From positions 1,798,001 to 1,862,000 of the forward strand of contig NZ_CP108529.1 in assembly GCF_036002945.1 (NCBI RefSeq): 64,000 nt of DNA, read 5' to 3'. Source of the stretch: Streptomyces sp. NBC_01224 (GTDB lineage Bacteria; Actinomycetota; Actinomycetes; Streptomycetales; Streptomycetaceae). The position numbers and the translations under genes are program-made. Position 1 is the stretch's first letter. Each line of letters opens with the position of its first letter. Positions 7,914-15,303 of this stretch are shown one piece after another. Under the pieces are notes generated by a model, which did not search any database, was not told where the DNA came from, and worked only from the letters and a program-made list of their open reading frames with translations.

Positions 7914-9368
7914 TCAGTGTGCGGCCACCGCAGCCGCTGCCGCCGGGCTCTGCTCCTGCGGCGACGGATCCGGATCCGGCTTCCTGCCGAGGTGGTTGAA
8001 GGCCAGGTTGAGCACGATCGCCACGACGCATCCGGTCGAGATCCCGGAGTCGAGCACGACGAGCGCATCCTTCGGGAACGCGTGGTAGAAGTCGGGTGCG
8101 GCGATCGGGATCAGGCCGATGCCCACGGCCGCTGCCACGATCAGCGCGTTCTCGCCCTTCTCCAACGCGGCGGTCGCCAGTGTCTGGATGCCGCTCGCGG
8201 CGACCGAACCGAAGAGCACGATGCCCGCGCCGCCGAGGACGGGCAGCGGGACGAGCGCGATGACGGATGCGGCCACGGGGACCAGCCCGAGCACTATCAG
8301 GATGCCGCCCCCCGCGGCCACCACGAAGCGGCTGCGGACCTTGGTCATCGCGACCAGCCCGATGTTCTGGGCGAAGGCACTGCACATGAAGCCGTTGAAG
8401 AGCGGGCTGATGGCGCTGCCCAGGGTGTCGGCGCGCAGGCCGCCCTCGATGGTCCGCTCGTCGGCCGGACGGTCCACGATCCTGCCGAGAGCCAGCATGT
8501 CCGCGGTGGACTCGGTCATGCAGACCAGCATCACGATGCACATGGATACAATCGCGGCGGCCTCGAACTGCGGTGCCCCGAAGTGGAACGGCGTCGGGAA
8601 GCCGACCAGGTCGGCGTCCTTGATGGCGCCGAAGTCGGTGATGCCGACCGGGATCGCGATCAGCGTGCCGACGACCAGTCCGAGCAGGATGGCGATCTGC
8701 TGGAGGAAGCCGCGCAGCAGTTTGCGCAGGGCGAGGACGATCACCAGCGTCACCGCGGCCATGGTGATGTTGGTCGTCGAGCCGTAGTCGCCGGCCGTGG
8801 CATTGCCGCCCTGGGACCAGTTGAAGGCGACCGGCAGCAGCGAGACGCCGATCAGCGTGATCACGGTGCCGGTGACGACGGGCGGGAAGAAGCGGACCAG
8901 CTTGCAGAAGTACGGGGCGAGCAGAAAGCCGAGCAGGCCGGCGACGATGATCGCGCCGAAGATGACGGCTATGCCGTCGTGTCCGCGGTCCTTTCCTATC
9001 GCCACCATCGGGGTCACCCCGGCGAACGAGACACCGTTGACGAACGGCAGCCGGGCACCGATGCGCCAGAAGCCGAGGGTCTGGAGCAGGGTGGCCAGGC
9101 CCGCGGTGAAAAGGCTCGCCCCCATCAGGAAGGCGGTCTCCTTGGGGGTGAGGCCCACGGCGGGTCCCAGAATCATCGGCGGGGCCACCACGCCCGCGTA
9201 CATCGCGGCCACGTGCTGGAGGCCGCTGGTGAACATCCTCAGCGGGGGGAGTGTTTCGTCGACCGGGTGTTTCCGGTCTGCCGAGGCCGAATCGCGGGCG
9301 GGGGCGAGGTGGGGGTCGGCATCGGGTGCTGCGACTGCGTCGTTGCGAAACCTGGGCGTAGCTGCCAC
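7914..9368 (-). CDS. NCS2-family nucleobase/urate:cation symporter
   Basis: A 484-residue polytopic membrane protein of the nucleobase-cation symporter-2 (uracil-xanthine permease) family, with about 12-14 hydrophobic segments. Visible family motifs include the first-helix LQHVAAMYAGVVAPP, LPFVNGVSFAG, VMLVCMTESTADMLALG (TM8 substrate-site Glu), and TSAFAQN-like SAFAQNIGLVAMTKVRSR with VLGGAGIVLFGSVAASG. The GTG start at 9368 is supported by GGAGGA just upstream. Context beside an 8-oxoguanine deaminase-like gene and the urate operon points to purine or urate uptake. Exact specificity cannot be read from sequence. Terminator hairpins separate it from the upstream deaminase gene, so it probably has its own promoter. 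Confidence 0.88.
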   Translation of the reverse strand: MAATPRFRNDAVAAPDADPHLAPARDSASADRKHPVDETLPPLRMFTSGLQHVAAMYAGVVAPPMILGPAVGLTPKETAFLMGASLFTAGLATLLQTLGFWRIGARLPFVNGVSFAGVTPMVAIGKDRGHDGIAVIFGAIIVAGLLGFLLAPYFCKLVRFFPPVVTGTVITLIGVSLLPVAFNWSQGGNATAGDYGSTTNITMAAVTLVIVLALRKLLRGFLQQIAILLGLVVGTLIAIPVGITDFGAIKDADLVGFPTPFHFGAPQFEAAAIVSMCIVMLVCMTESTADMLALGRIVDRPADERTIEGGLRADTLGSAISPLFNGFMCSAFAQNIGLVAMTKVRSRFVVAAGGGILIVLGLVPVAASVIALVPLPVLGGAGIVLFGSVAASGIQTLATAALEKGENALIVAAAVGIGLIPIAAPDFYHAFPKDALVVLDSGISTGCVVAIVLNLAFNHLGRKPDPDPSPQEQSPAAAAAVAAH

Positions 9369-9421
9369 GGCGGTTCCTCCGGTCGGGTACACGTCTGCGG
9401 CGACGTGGGTGTCAGGGAGGT

Positions 9422-9471
9422 GGTGCAAGTGGTGCGTTGGTGCAGGTGGGGCAGGTCGTGCAGCTGGTGCG
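9422..9471. repeat. Six-fold degenerate 9-bp periodic repeat
   Basis: The motif GGTGCA or close variants (GGTGCG, GGGGCA, CGTGCA) recurs at 9422, 9431, 9439, 9448, 9457 and 9466, a nearly exact nine-base period. It lies in the leader between the permease start and the terminators at 9532-9590. A 9-bp period could reflect slippage in a former coding tract or a reiterated binding site. Confidence 0.55.
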
Positions 9472-9531
9472 GGCAGCTTTCTTCGCCGGTACGGGGGCGC
9501 GTACATGCAGTACCCGCCCCCTGCACCGGTT

Positions 9532-9590
9532 GCCGTGGACCCCGCTCGGGTCCACGGCGGCCGGCCGAGGGCCGTCCCCCTCGGCCGGCC
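9532..9590 (-). terminator. Tandem hairpins after 8-oxoguanine deaminase gene
   Basis: Two adjacent perfect inverted repeats follow the deaminase stop on the minus strand: GCCGTGGACCC with its complement (9532-9558) and a 13-base pair GGCCGGCCGAGGG with complement (9559-9590). They probably terminate the permease-deaminase transcript. Confidence 0.65.
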
Positions 9591-9614
9591 GGTATCGGGG
9601 GGTGCCCCGGAGCG

Positions 9615-11012
9615 TCAGGCTCCGGCGGCAATCTGCGCGAGGCGGCGGGCCTCGTCGCGGGTGGCGCGGGCGATGGCGTCCTCGTCCGCGGTGATCAGGT
9701 GGTTGCCCTCGACGACCGGCTTGCCGTTGACGAGGGAGAGGGTGACGGGGGCCGCGGCGCCGAAGACGAGTGCGGTCACCGGATCGGCGATGGAGGCGTG
9801 GGCGAGGGTGTCCAGTTTCCAGAGCACCAGGTCGGCGAGCTTGCCGGGCTCCAGGGAGCCGATCTGGTCGGCGCGGCCGAGTACCTGGGCGCCGCCGTAC
9901 GTTCCCAGGCGCAGGGCCTGACGGGCGTTCAGGGCCTTCTCGCGGTGGGCGCCGAGGCGGTTGATGAGGAGGGCGTTGCGCAGTTCGGTGTGGAGTTCGC
10001 CGGACTCGTTGGAGGCGGTGCCGTCGACGCCGAGGCCGACCGGGACGCCCGCTGCGAGCATGTCGGGCACCCGGGCGATGCCCGCGGCGAGCCGGGCGTT
10101 GGACGAGGGGCAGTGCGCCACGCCCGTTCCGGTGCGGGCGAAGGCGGCGATGTCGGAGTCGTTCATATGGACGCAGTGCGCCATCCATACGTCGTCGCCG
10201 AGCCAGCCGGTCGACTCGAAGTAGTCGGTCGGGCCCATCCCGAACAGCTCGTGGCAGAACTTCTCCTCCTCCACGGTCTCCGATCCGTGGGTGTGCATGC
10301 GCACCCCCTTGCGGCGGGCCAGCTCGGCGCCCTGTCGCAGCAGTTCGGTGGAGATGGAGAACGGGGAGCAGGGTGCGACGGCGACCTGGGTCATCGCGTC
10401 GAACGAGGCGTGGTGGTGGGCGTCGATGGTCGCCTCGGTGCCGGCCAGCGCGCCGTCGAGGGTCTCCACGGCGAAGTCCGGCGGCAGCCCGCCGTCCTTC
10501 ACGCTGCGGTCCATGGAGCCGCGGGCGAGGGTGAACCGTACGCCCATGTCACGGGCGGCCCCGATGATGGCGCCGGACAGATCGCCGGTCCCCTGCGGGT
10601 AGACGTAGTGGTGGTCCATGGCGGTGGTGACGCCGCCGCGGGCCATCATGGCGAGCGAGCCCTGCGCGGCTGCGCGGACCATCGGCTCGTCGATGCGCGC
10701 CCACGTCGGGTACAGCGCGACCAGCCAGTCGAACAGGTTGTGGTCGGTGGCGAGGCCGCGGGTGATCCACTGGTAGAAGTGGTGGTGCGTGTTGATCAGG
10801 CCGGGGGTGACCAGATGCCCGGTGCCGTCGATACGGCGTACGACTTCCTCCAGGCCCTGGGGTGCCCGGCCCGCGCCGACGGATTCGATGCGATTGCCCG
10901 CGACGACGACATGGCCCGAGGCGTACTCGGTGTCGTCGGCGTCGACGGTCGCGATCGAACAGTTCTCGATGACGATGCGTTCCATGTGCTCAGGAGCTGC
11001 CGATGCTGCCAT
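9615..11012 (-). CDS. 8-oxoguanine deaminase-like amidohydrolase
   Basis: A 465-residue amidohydrolase of the AtzB/TrzN/guanine-deaminase-like group, best fitting 8-oxoguanine deaminase (8-oxoG to urate plus ammonia). Metal-binding HxH is in TPGLINTHHHFYQWITRG near residue 75. Further motifs are HTHGSETVEEEKFC (metal His), WMAHCVHMN (metal/catalytic His), and GLGVDGTASNE with the catalytic Asp. It ends with the usual SLVNGKPVVEGN strand. The family spans several N-heterocycle deaminases, so guanine or another aminopurine remains possible. It lies downstream of an NCS2 permease (44-bp gap), probably co-transcribed, and close to uricase, which would consume the urate product. Confidence 0.83.
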   Translation of the reverse strand: MAASAAPEHMERIVIENCSIATVDADDTEYASGHVVVAGNRIESVGAGRAPQGLEEVVRRIDGTGHLVTPGLINTHHHFYQWITRGLATDHNLFDWLVALYPTWARIDEPMVRAAAQGSLAMMARGGVTTAMDHHYVYPQGTGDLSGAIIGAARDMGVRFTLARGSMDRSVKDGGLPPDFAVETLDGALAGTEATIDAHHHASFDAMTQVAVAPCSPFSISTELLRQGAELARRKGVRMHTHGSETVEEEKFCHELFGMGPTDYFESTGWLGDDVWMAHCVHMNDSDIAAFARTGTGVAHCPSSNARLAAGIARVPDMLAAGVPVGLGVDGTASNESGELHTELRNALLINRLGAHREKALNARQALRLGTYGGAQVLGRADQIGSLEPGKLADLVLWKLDTLAHASIADPVTALVFGAAAPVTLSLVNGKPVVEGNHLITADEDAIARATRDEARRLAQIAAGA

Positions 11013-11056
11013 GGTGCTTCCTCATTCTTTTCCGGCGATGTGGGCACGGCAGGACC

Positions 11057-12454
11057 CTAGGAGGATTTGAGTGCCACAGCCGGGCGGCCGTGGGTGCCGA
11101 GATGGTGGAAGAACAGATTGAGCAGGACCGCGACGAGCGCTCCGGCGCTGATGCCGGAGCCCAGGACGGTCTGGGCCCAGGACGGGAATCCCGCGTAGAA
11201 GCCGGGCGCGGCGAGCGGGATGATGCCCGCGCCGAGCGCCACGGCGACCAGGATGATGTTGGAGCTGTCGTCGAGTCCGGCCTCGGAGAGCGTACGGATG
11301 CCACTCACCGCGATCGAGCCGAACAGGACGATGCCGGCGCCGCCGAGCACGGGCATCGGCACGAGGGAGACGACCGCGCCGAGCACCGGGAAGGCGCCCA
11401 GGACCAGCAACGCACCGCCTGCGGCCGCGACGACATAGCGGCTGCGCACCTTTGTCAGTGACACCACGCCGACGTTCTGCGCGAAGGCGCTCGTCGGGAA
11501 GCCGCCGAAGACCGGGCCGAGCAGGGTGGCGATGCCGTCGGTACGCAGTCCTCGGGTGATGGTCCGGCCGTCGGTGCGCCGGCCGCAGATCTCGCCGAGC
11601 GCCAGCATTCCGGCGGAGGACTCGGTCATCAGGACGAGCATGACGATGCAGAGCGAGAGGATCGCGGCGGGCCGGAACTCGGGGGCGCCGAAGGCGAAGG
11701 GGGTGGGCAGGGCGGCGACCGGTGCGGACTTCAGCGCGGTGAAGTCGGCCAGTCCGAACGGGATCGCGGCCAGAGTGCCGATCAACATGCCCATCAGCAG
11801 GGCGACTTGCTTGAGGAAACCGCGTCCGAACCGCTGGATCAGCAGAATGACGACGAGCGTGAAGGCGGCCAGCGCGAGGTACTTCATCGCGCCGAAGTCA
11901 GCGGCGCTCTTGTCGCCGCCCTGCGCCCAGGAGACCGGGACGGGCATCAGGGTGACGCCGATGAGGGTGATGACGACGCCGGTGACCAGCGGCGGGAAGA
12001 ATCGGAGCAGCCGGCCGAAGAACGGTCCGACGGCCAGGCAGAAGACTCCGGCCACGATCACCGCCCCGTAGATCGCTGGGAGTTGGTGGCCGGGCGCGGT
12101 GGTCTCGGCGATGGCGAGCATCGGGGCGATTCCGGCGGAGGAGGCGGCGTTGACGAACGGCAGCCGGTTCCCGGCGAAGCCGCCGACGCCCAGGGTCTGC
12201 AGGACGGTGGCGCAGCCGGCGATCAGGAGACTCGCCGCGATCAGCCGGGTCATGCCCGCCGGATCGAGGCCGACGGCCTGGCCGACAATGAGCGGAGGGG
12301 TGACGACGCCCGCGTACATGGCGGCGATGTGCTGGAGCGCGGCGGGGACGAGCCGCGAGGGGCGGAGCTTTTCGTCCACCGGGTGGACCGAGGTCTCCGG
12401 CGGGGTGGGACACGGGCCTTCTGCTTCTGTCGGCCCAAGTACAGGCTGTGTCAT
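11057..12454 (-). CDS. NCS2-family nucleobase/urate:cation symporter (second copy)
   Basis: A 465-residue NCS2 permease, paralogous to the one at 7.9-9.4 kb. Motifs in order: LQHIAAMYAGVVTPPLIVG, NRLPFVNAASSAG, FFPPLVTGVVITLIG, IVMLVLMTESSAGMLALG with the TM8 Glu, SAFAQNVGVVSLTKVRSR and VLGGAGIVLFGSIAVSG. The ATG has GGAGGG close upstream. It lies between uox and the deaminase gene, all on the minus strand. A strong hairpin at 12475-12510 separates it from uox. Likely imports xanthine, urate or oxidised purines for the neighbouring enzymes. The two permeases differ in their N-terminal tails and probably in substrate. Confidence 0.88.
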   Translation of the reverse strand: MTQPVLGPTEAEGPCPTPPETSVHPVDEKLRPSRLVPAALQHIAAMYAGVVTPPLIVGQAVGLDPAGMTRLIAASLLIAGCATVLQTLGVGGFAGNRLPFVNAASSAGIAPMLAIAETTAPGHQLPAIYGAVIVAGVFCLAVGPFFGRLLRFFPPLVTGVVITLIGVTLMPVPVSWAQGGDKSAADFGAMKYLALAAFTLVVILLIQRFGRGFLKQVALLMGMLIGTLAAIPFGLADFTALKSAPVAALPTPFAFGAPEFRPAAILSLCIVMLVLMTESSAGMLALGEICGRRTDGRTITRGLRTDGIATLLGPVFGGFPTSAFAQNVGVVSLTKVRSRYVVAAAGGALLVLGAFPVLGAVVSLVPMPVLGGAGIVLFGSIAVSGIRTLSEAGLDDSSNIILVAVALGAGIIPLAAPGFYAGFPSWAQTVLGSGISAGALVAVLLNLFFHHLGTHGRPAVALKSS

Positions 12455-12474
12455 GGAAGTTCCCTCCGGTCCGG

Positions 12475-12510
12475 CCGGACCCCGCCCGGCTGTGTGCGGG
12501 CGGGGACCGG
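12475..12510 (-). terminator. Hairpin between uox and the second permease
   Basis: CCGGACCCCGCCCG (12475-12488) pairs with its near complement at 12497-12510 with one A-A mismatch and an eight-base loop. It lies 12 bases past the uox stop and should end or attenuate the urate operon transcript before the permease gene. Confidence 0.65.
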
Positions 12511-12522
12511 ATCGGCGCCGCG

Positions 12523-13479
12523 TCAGAGGTTGGTCATGTCGACCGGAATCTGCGGCTCGACTCCGTCCCGCAGCACGGTGGCCTCGATCAGGCCGTACGG
12601 GCGGTCCGCCGCGAAGTAGACAGCGCTGTCATCGGTATCGTTCTTGAGGCCGAACGGCTCCAGGTCCACCAAGAAGTGATGCTTGTTCGGCAGCGAGAAG
12701 CGGATCTCGTCGACCTCGCTGCGGCTGTTGATGATGCGCGAGCCCATCTGGTACAGGGTCTGCTGCAAAGAGAGCGAGTACGTCTCGGCGAAGGCCTGGA
12801 GCATGTGCTTGCGCGTCTGCTCGTAGGACTTCTCCCAGTTCGGCATCCGCACGTCGTCACTGGTCCAGTTGTACCGCCACTTGGCGGAGACCTCGGTCGC
12901 GAGAATGCGGTCGTACGCCTCCTTGAGCGTCGTGTACTTGTCCTTGACATAGCCCCAGAACTCGGAGTTGGTGGAGTTCATCACCACGAGGTCCTTGAGC
13001 CCCGAGATGATCTGCCACTTCTCTCCGTCGAACGTGATCTGGGTGGTGCGCGTCTCCTGGCCCTTGCGTACGAAGGAGTGCTTGACCTCGTCGGCGCCGA
13101 TGAACTGTGAGTTGGCGTCCGAGGTGGCGATGCGCTCCCAGGCGTACTCCTCGATCCGGATCCTGGCCGTCCTGATCGGCTCCTGCGACGTCACGAAGTG
13201 GCGGGCGAGGTGAATGCCGAACTGTTCGGCCGACTCGATGCCGTGTTCCTTGGCGAACGCGTACACCGTGTTCTTGGTGGTGTCGGTCGGCAGGACGTGG
13301 GCGTTGGAGCCGGAGTAGTGGACATCCTCCATGTCTCCGGAGAGGGCCACCGAGACGTTCAGGTCCTTGATGTGATGGGTGTCGCCGTCCCGCGTGATCC
13401 TGACGACGCGGTTCTCTGCTTTGCCGTACTGGTTCTGGCCGAGAATCACAGGGCGGGGGCGGTGGGAATCGGCGGTCAT
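12523..13479 (-). CDS. uox: Factor-independent urate hydroxylase (uricase)
   Basis: Oxidises urate with O2 to 5-hydroxyisourate and H2O2, without cofactor. The 318-residue length is usual. Family motifs are VILGQNQYGKAENRVVRITRDGD split near the N-terminus, the LPTDTTKNTVYAFAKEHG active-site loop with the catalytic Thr and Lys region, HSFVRKGQETR, NSEFWGYVKDKYTTL, and a C-terminal FSLPNKHHFLVDL carrying the conserved His. The ATG at 13479 lies seven bases after the uraH stop; the longer reading frame upstream only overlaps uraH. It is the third gene of uraD-uraH-uox, and its H2O2 product explains why a catalase gene shares the same operator sequence. Confidence 0.96.
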   Translation of the reverse strand: MTADSHRPRPVILGQNQYGKAENRVVRITRDGDTHHIKDLNVSVALSGDMEDVHYSGSNAHVLPTDTTKNTVYAFAKEHGIESAEQFGIHLARHFVTSQEPIRTARIRIEEYAWERIATSDANSQFIGADEVKHSFVRKGQETRTTQITFDGEKWQIISGLKDLVVMNSTNSEFWGYVKDKYTTLKEAYDRILATEVSAKWRYNWTSDDVRMPNWEKSYEQTRKHMLQAFAETYSLSLQQTLYQMGSRIINSRSEVDEIRFSLPNKHHFLVDLEPFGLKNDTDDSAVYFAADRPYGLIEATVLRDGVEPQIPVDMTNL

Positions 13480-13486
13480 GTCGGTG

Positions 13487-13876
13487 CTAGCTCCCTCGGT
13501 AAACGGAGTAGCCGAACGGGTTGAGCAGCAGCGGTACGTGATAGTGCTCGCCCGGCCTGACGGCGAAAGTGATCGCCACCTCCGGGAAGAACGCACCGCT
13601 GTCCCTTACGCGGGGGGCGTCCTGCTGCGCCTCGGCTTGCTTCTTGGAGAAGTACGTCTCGACCTCGAAGTCGAGTCGTACGTGAGTTGTGCCTTCCGGC
13701 AGTGCCGGCAGGTCCTTGCACCGCCCGTCCGCGTCGGTCGCGGAGCCGCCGAGCGCCACCCAGGCGGCTGCCGGGCCCGAGCGGGCCGCGAGCGAGACGG
13801 CGACACCCTCGGCGGGGCGTCCGACGCTGGTGTCCAGGATGTGCGTGGACACCGATGCGGTGGTTTCGGTGCTCAT
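13487..13876 (-). CDS. uraH: 5-hydroxyisourate hydrolase
   Basis: Transthyretin-like enzyme that opens 5-hydroxyisourate to OHCU, the second step after uricase. It has 129 residues. Hallmarks are the N-terminal STHILDTSVGRPAEGV with catalytic His, the middle GRCKDLP, and the C-terminal signature FGYSVYRGS, the YRGS tetrapeptide that separates hydrolases from transthyretin. HYHVPLLLNPF carries another active-site His. The ATG start overlaps the uraD stop by one base (TGATG), so translation is probably coupled. No signal peptide; cytosolic. Confidence 0.95.
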   Translation of the reverse strand: MSTETTASVSTHILDTSVGRPAEGVAVSLAARSGPAAAWVALGGSATDADGRCKDLPALPEGTTHVRLDFEVETYFSKKQAEAQQDAPRVRDSGAFFPEVAITFAVRPGEHYHVPLLLNPFGYSVYRGS

Positions 13877-14388
13877 CAGTCCTTGTCCTCTTCCACGAGA
13901 CGGGTCAGCCGGATTCGGTTGATCTTCCCGAGTTCGGTGCGCACGATGTCGCGCTCCTGCTCGGGAGAGTTCCCGATCCGGGACTTCACCGCGTCGCGCA
14001 TCTGCTCACCGGTGGCTCCGGTGGCGCAGATCAGGAAGACATGTCCGAACCGCTCCTGGTAGGCCAGGTTCAGTTCGAGCATCTCGGCCTTGAGTTCCTC
14101 GGTGGCGTCCGCCATCCCCCGCTGTTCACGGGAGGAGGTCGGGTCTCCGGGCTTCGGGCGGCCGATCGGCGGGTGACCGGCCATCGCATCGGCCAGATCC
14201 TCCGGGGTCAGCGCGGCCGTGGCGGCGTCACCGGCGAGGAGGAGGGCTTGTGCGGTGGCGTACGGGCGTCGGGAGAGGATCGCTCTCCCCCATGCCGCAC
14301 TGGCACACACCTCGTGCAACGCGGCGGCGGCCTCGTCGTCCGCCAGGGTGTTGAACCGGGCGAGGCCCGGTGTGGAGCTCGAAGTCAC
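13876..14388 (-). CDS. uraD: OHCU decarboxylase
   Basis: Decarboxylates 2-oxo-4-hydroxy-4-carboxy-5-ureidoimidazoline to S-allantoin, completing urate degradation. It has about 170 residues. Family motifs: GLARFNTL at the N-terminus, AMAGHPPIGRPKPGD with the catalytic His, SSREQRGM, and LNLAYQERFGHVFLICATGATGEQM. The GTG start at 14388 is chosen because GGAGG lies six bases upstream. A longer frame to 14466 would run into the promoter and operator. First gene of the urate operon; a palindrome at 14476-14490 overlaps the probable -35. Confidence 0.93.
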   Translation of the reverse strand: MTSSSTPGLARFNTLADDEAAAALHEVCASAAWGRAILSRRPYATAQALLLAGDAATAALTPEDLADAMAGHPPIGRPKPGDPTSSREQRGMADATEELKAEMLELNLAYQERFGHVFLICATGATGEQMRDAVKSRIGNSPEQERDIVRTELGKINRIRLTRLVEEDKD

Positions 14389-14447
14389 GGGAGCCTCCGT
14401 GGCTGTTTTCGCTGTGCGTCTCTTCGCGTCGCGTCGGTCGGGCTGCG

Positions 14448-14491
14448 GATAGCTAACGCCCTCCACAACACCACGTCAACACTTTGTTGAA
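14448..14491 (-). promoter_or_regulatory. Promoter and palindromic operator of the urate operon
   Basis: On the minus strand TTGACG is followed after about 18 bases by TAGCTA, a plausible sigma-70-type promoter. The inverted repeat TCAACA-AAG-TGTTGA (plus-strand positions 14476-14490) overlaps the TTGACG. The same 15-bp dyad, with 18 of 19 identical surrounding bases, overlaps the -35 region ahead of the catalase gene. Position over the -35 suggests repression. Confidence 0.7.
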
Positions 14492-14506
14492 ATTACGCGA
14501 ATGTAA

Positions 14507-14540
14507 AAGGCCGTCGCCCGATGCTCCGGACGACGGCCTT
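14507..14540 (-). terminator. Intrinsic terminator of the HTH operon
   Basis: AAGGCCGTCG (14507-14516) and its complement (14531-14540) form a stem. On the minus strand it is followed by TTTTAC. It lies 40 bases past the stop of the HTH gene. Confidence 0.7.
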
Positions 14541-14579
14541 CCGTGGCCTTCCCCTGCCTTCGCTCACCTACGGCTTCAA

Positions 14580-14957
14580 CTACTCGCCTTTGGCGGCATT
14601 TTCCCTGTTGAGGTAGTTGTAGACGGTGAAGCGGCTGACCCCCAGCGCACCCGCCACCGTCTCCACGCCGTGCCGTACGGAGAAGGCACCGCGCGCCTCC
14701 AGGGTTCGCACCACCGACTGCTTGGCCTTGCGGTCGAGCTCGGCGAGCGGCATGCCGTGCCGTCGCTCCATGGCGGCCAGGATGTGGTCGAGCGATTCCG
14801 AGAGCTGGGGCAGCCGGACGGCTATGACGTCCTCGCCCTCCCAGGCCAGCACGACGTCGTCGGCCTGCGCCTGCTCGGGCCCGAGCAGTTCGGCGCCCAT
14901 GGCGTCGACGAGCGGCTTGACCGCGGTGACGAGGGGGTGGTCCGCCGGTTCGGTCAC
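14580..14957 (-). CDS. DauR/YheO-like HTH_22 transcriptional regulator
   Basis: A 125-residue protein. The C-terminal third, ELDRKAKQSVVRTLEARGAF then VRHGVETVAGALGVSRFTVYNYL, fits the DauR/YheO-type helix-turn-helix (HTH_22), where a family-typical RKEKQ and SR-TVY-YL pattern is seen. The N-terminal 60 residues are a short sensor-like segment, shorter than the PAS-like domain of YheO proteins. It overlaps the preceding gene by four bases (GTGA), so the two are translationally coupled. Placed right next to the urate operon, it is the best local candidate for regulator of purine or urate genes, though binding to the TCAACA palindrome is only inference. Confidence 0.75.
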   Translation of the reverse strand: MTEPADHPLVTAVKPLVDAMGAELLGPEQAQADDVVLAWEGEDVIAVRLPQLSESLDHILAAMERRHGMPLAELDRKAKQSVVRTLEARGAFSVRHGVETVAGALGVSRFTVYNYLNRENAAKGE

Positions 14958-15205
14958 TTCGAGTCCTCCCCGATGACGTTGACCTGGAGCGACACCCGGG
15001 TGGCACCCGATGCCAGAGCGCTGCGCAGCAAGGAGTCCACCGCGGTGAGCACCTGGTCCGCGCCGCCCTCCGCCGTGTTGCCGAAGGGGCCGACGTCCAC
15101 TGCGTCCAGGTCGGCTGTCTGGATGACCTCGCGGGCCACGACCGCGTGGGCGGGCGCCTCGTCGAGATCGAAGGGCTCGGTGGTGAACTCCACTCTCAAG
15201 CGCAC
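14954..15205 (-). CDS. Small MTH1187/thiamine-binding-like protein
   Basis: An 83-residue protein. The GTG at 15205 has GGAGG nearby and is preferred over an extended frame to 15307, whose codons look like intergenic sequence. The layout VRLRVEFTTEPFDLDE, AVDVGPFGNTAEGGADQVL and SGATRVSLQVNVIG resembles the ferredoxin-like fold of MTH1187/YkoF thiamine-binding proteins, especially the final GATRVSLQVNV strand. The similarity is weak and recalled rather than tested. It overlaps the HTH gene by four bases, so it may deliver a ligand signal to that regulator. Confidence 0.6.
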   Translation of the reverse strand: MRLRVEFTTEPFDLDEAPAHAVVAREVIQTADLDAVDVGPFGNTAEGGADQVLTAVDSLLRSALASGATRVSLQVNVIGEDSK

Positions 15206-15303
15206 TGTGCCTCCCTCATGCGTTCGCCACGTCTTCGTGAACCCGCGGCTCGGGCCCGACCCTAACCGACGGGTGCGGGGGCCGTCCGGTGACGGTTTCA
15301 CCC

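Noticed and set aside
9422..9471. Periodic repeats considered as CRISPR or origin iterons
   Set aside because: Units are degenerate, six to nine bases, without spacers. No replication gene is nearby.
7917..11060. 1047-codon open frame on the plus strand
   Set aside because: It lies antisense to the NCS2 permease and deaminase genes. It is a GC-bias shadow frame with low-complexity Gly/Arg/Asp-rich composition and no domain.
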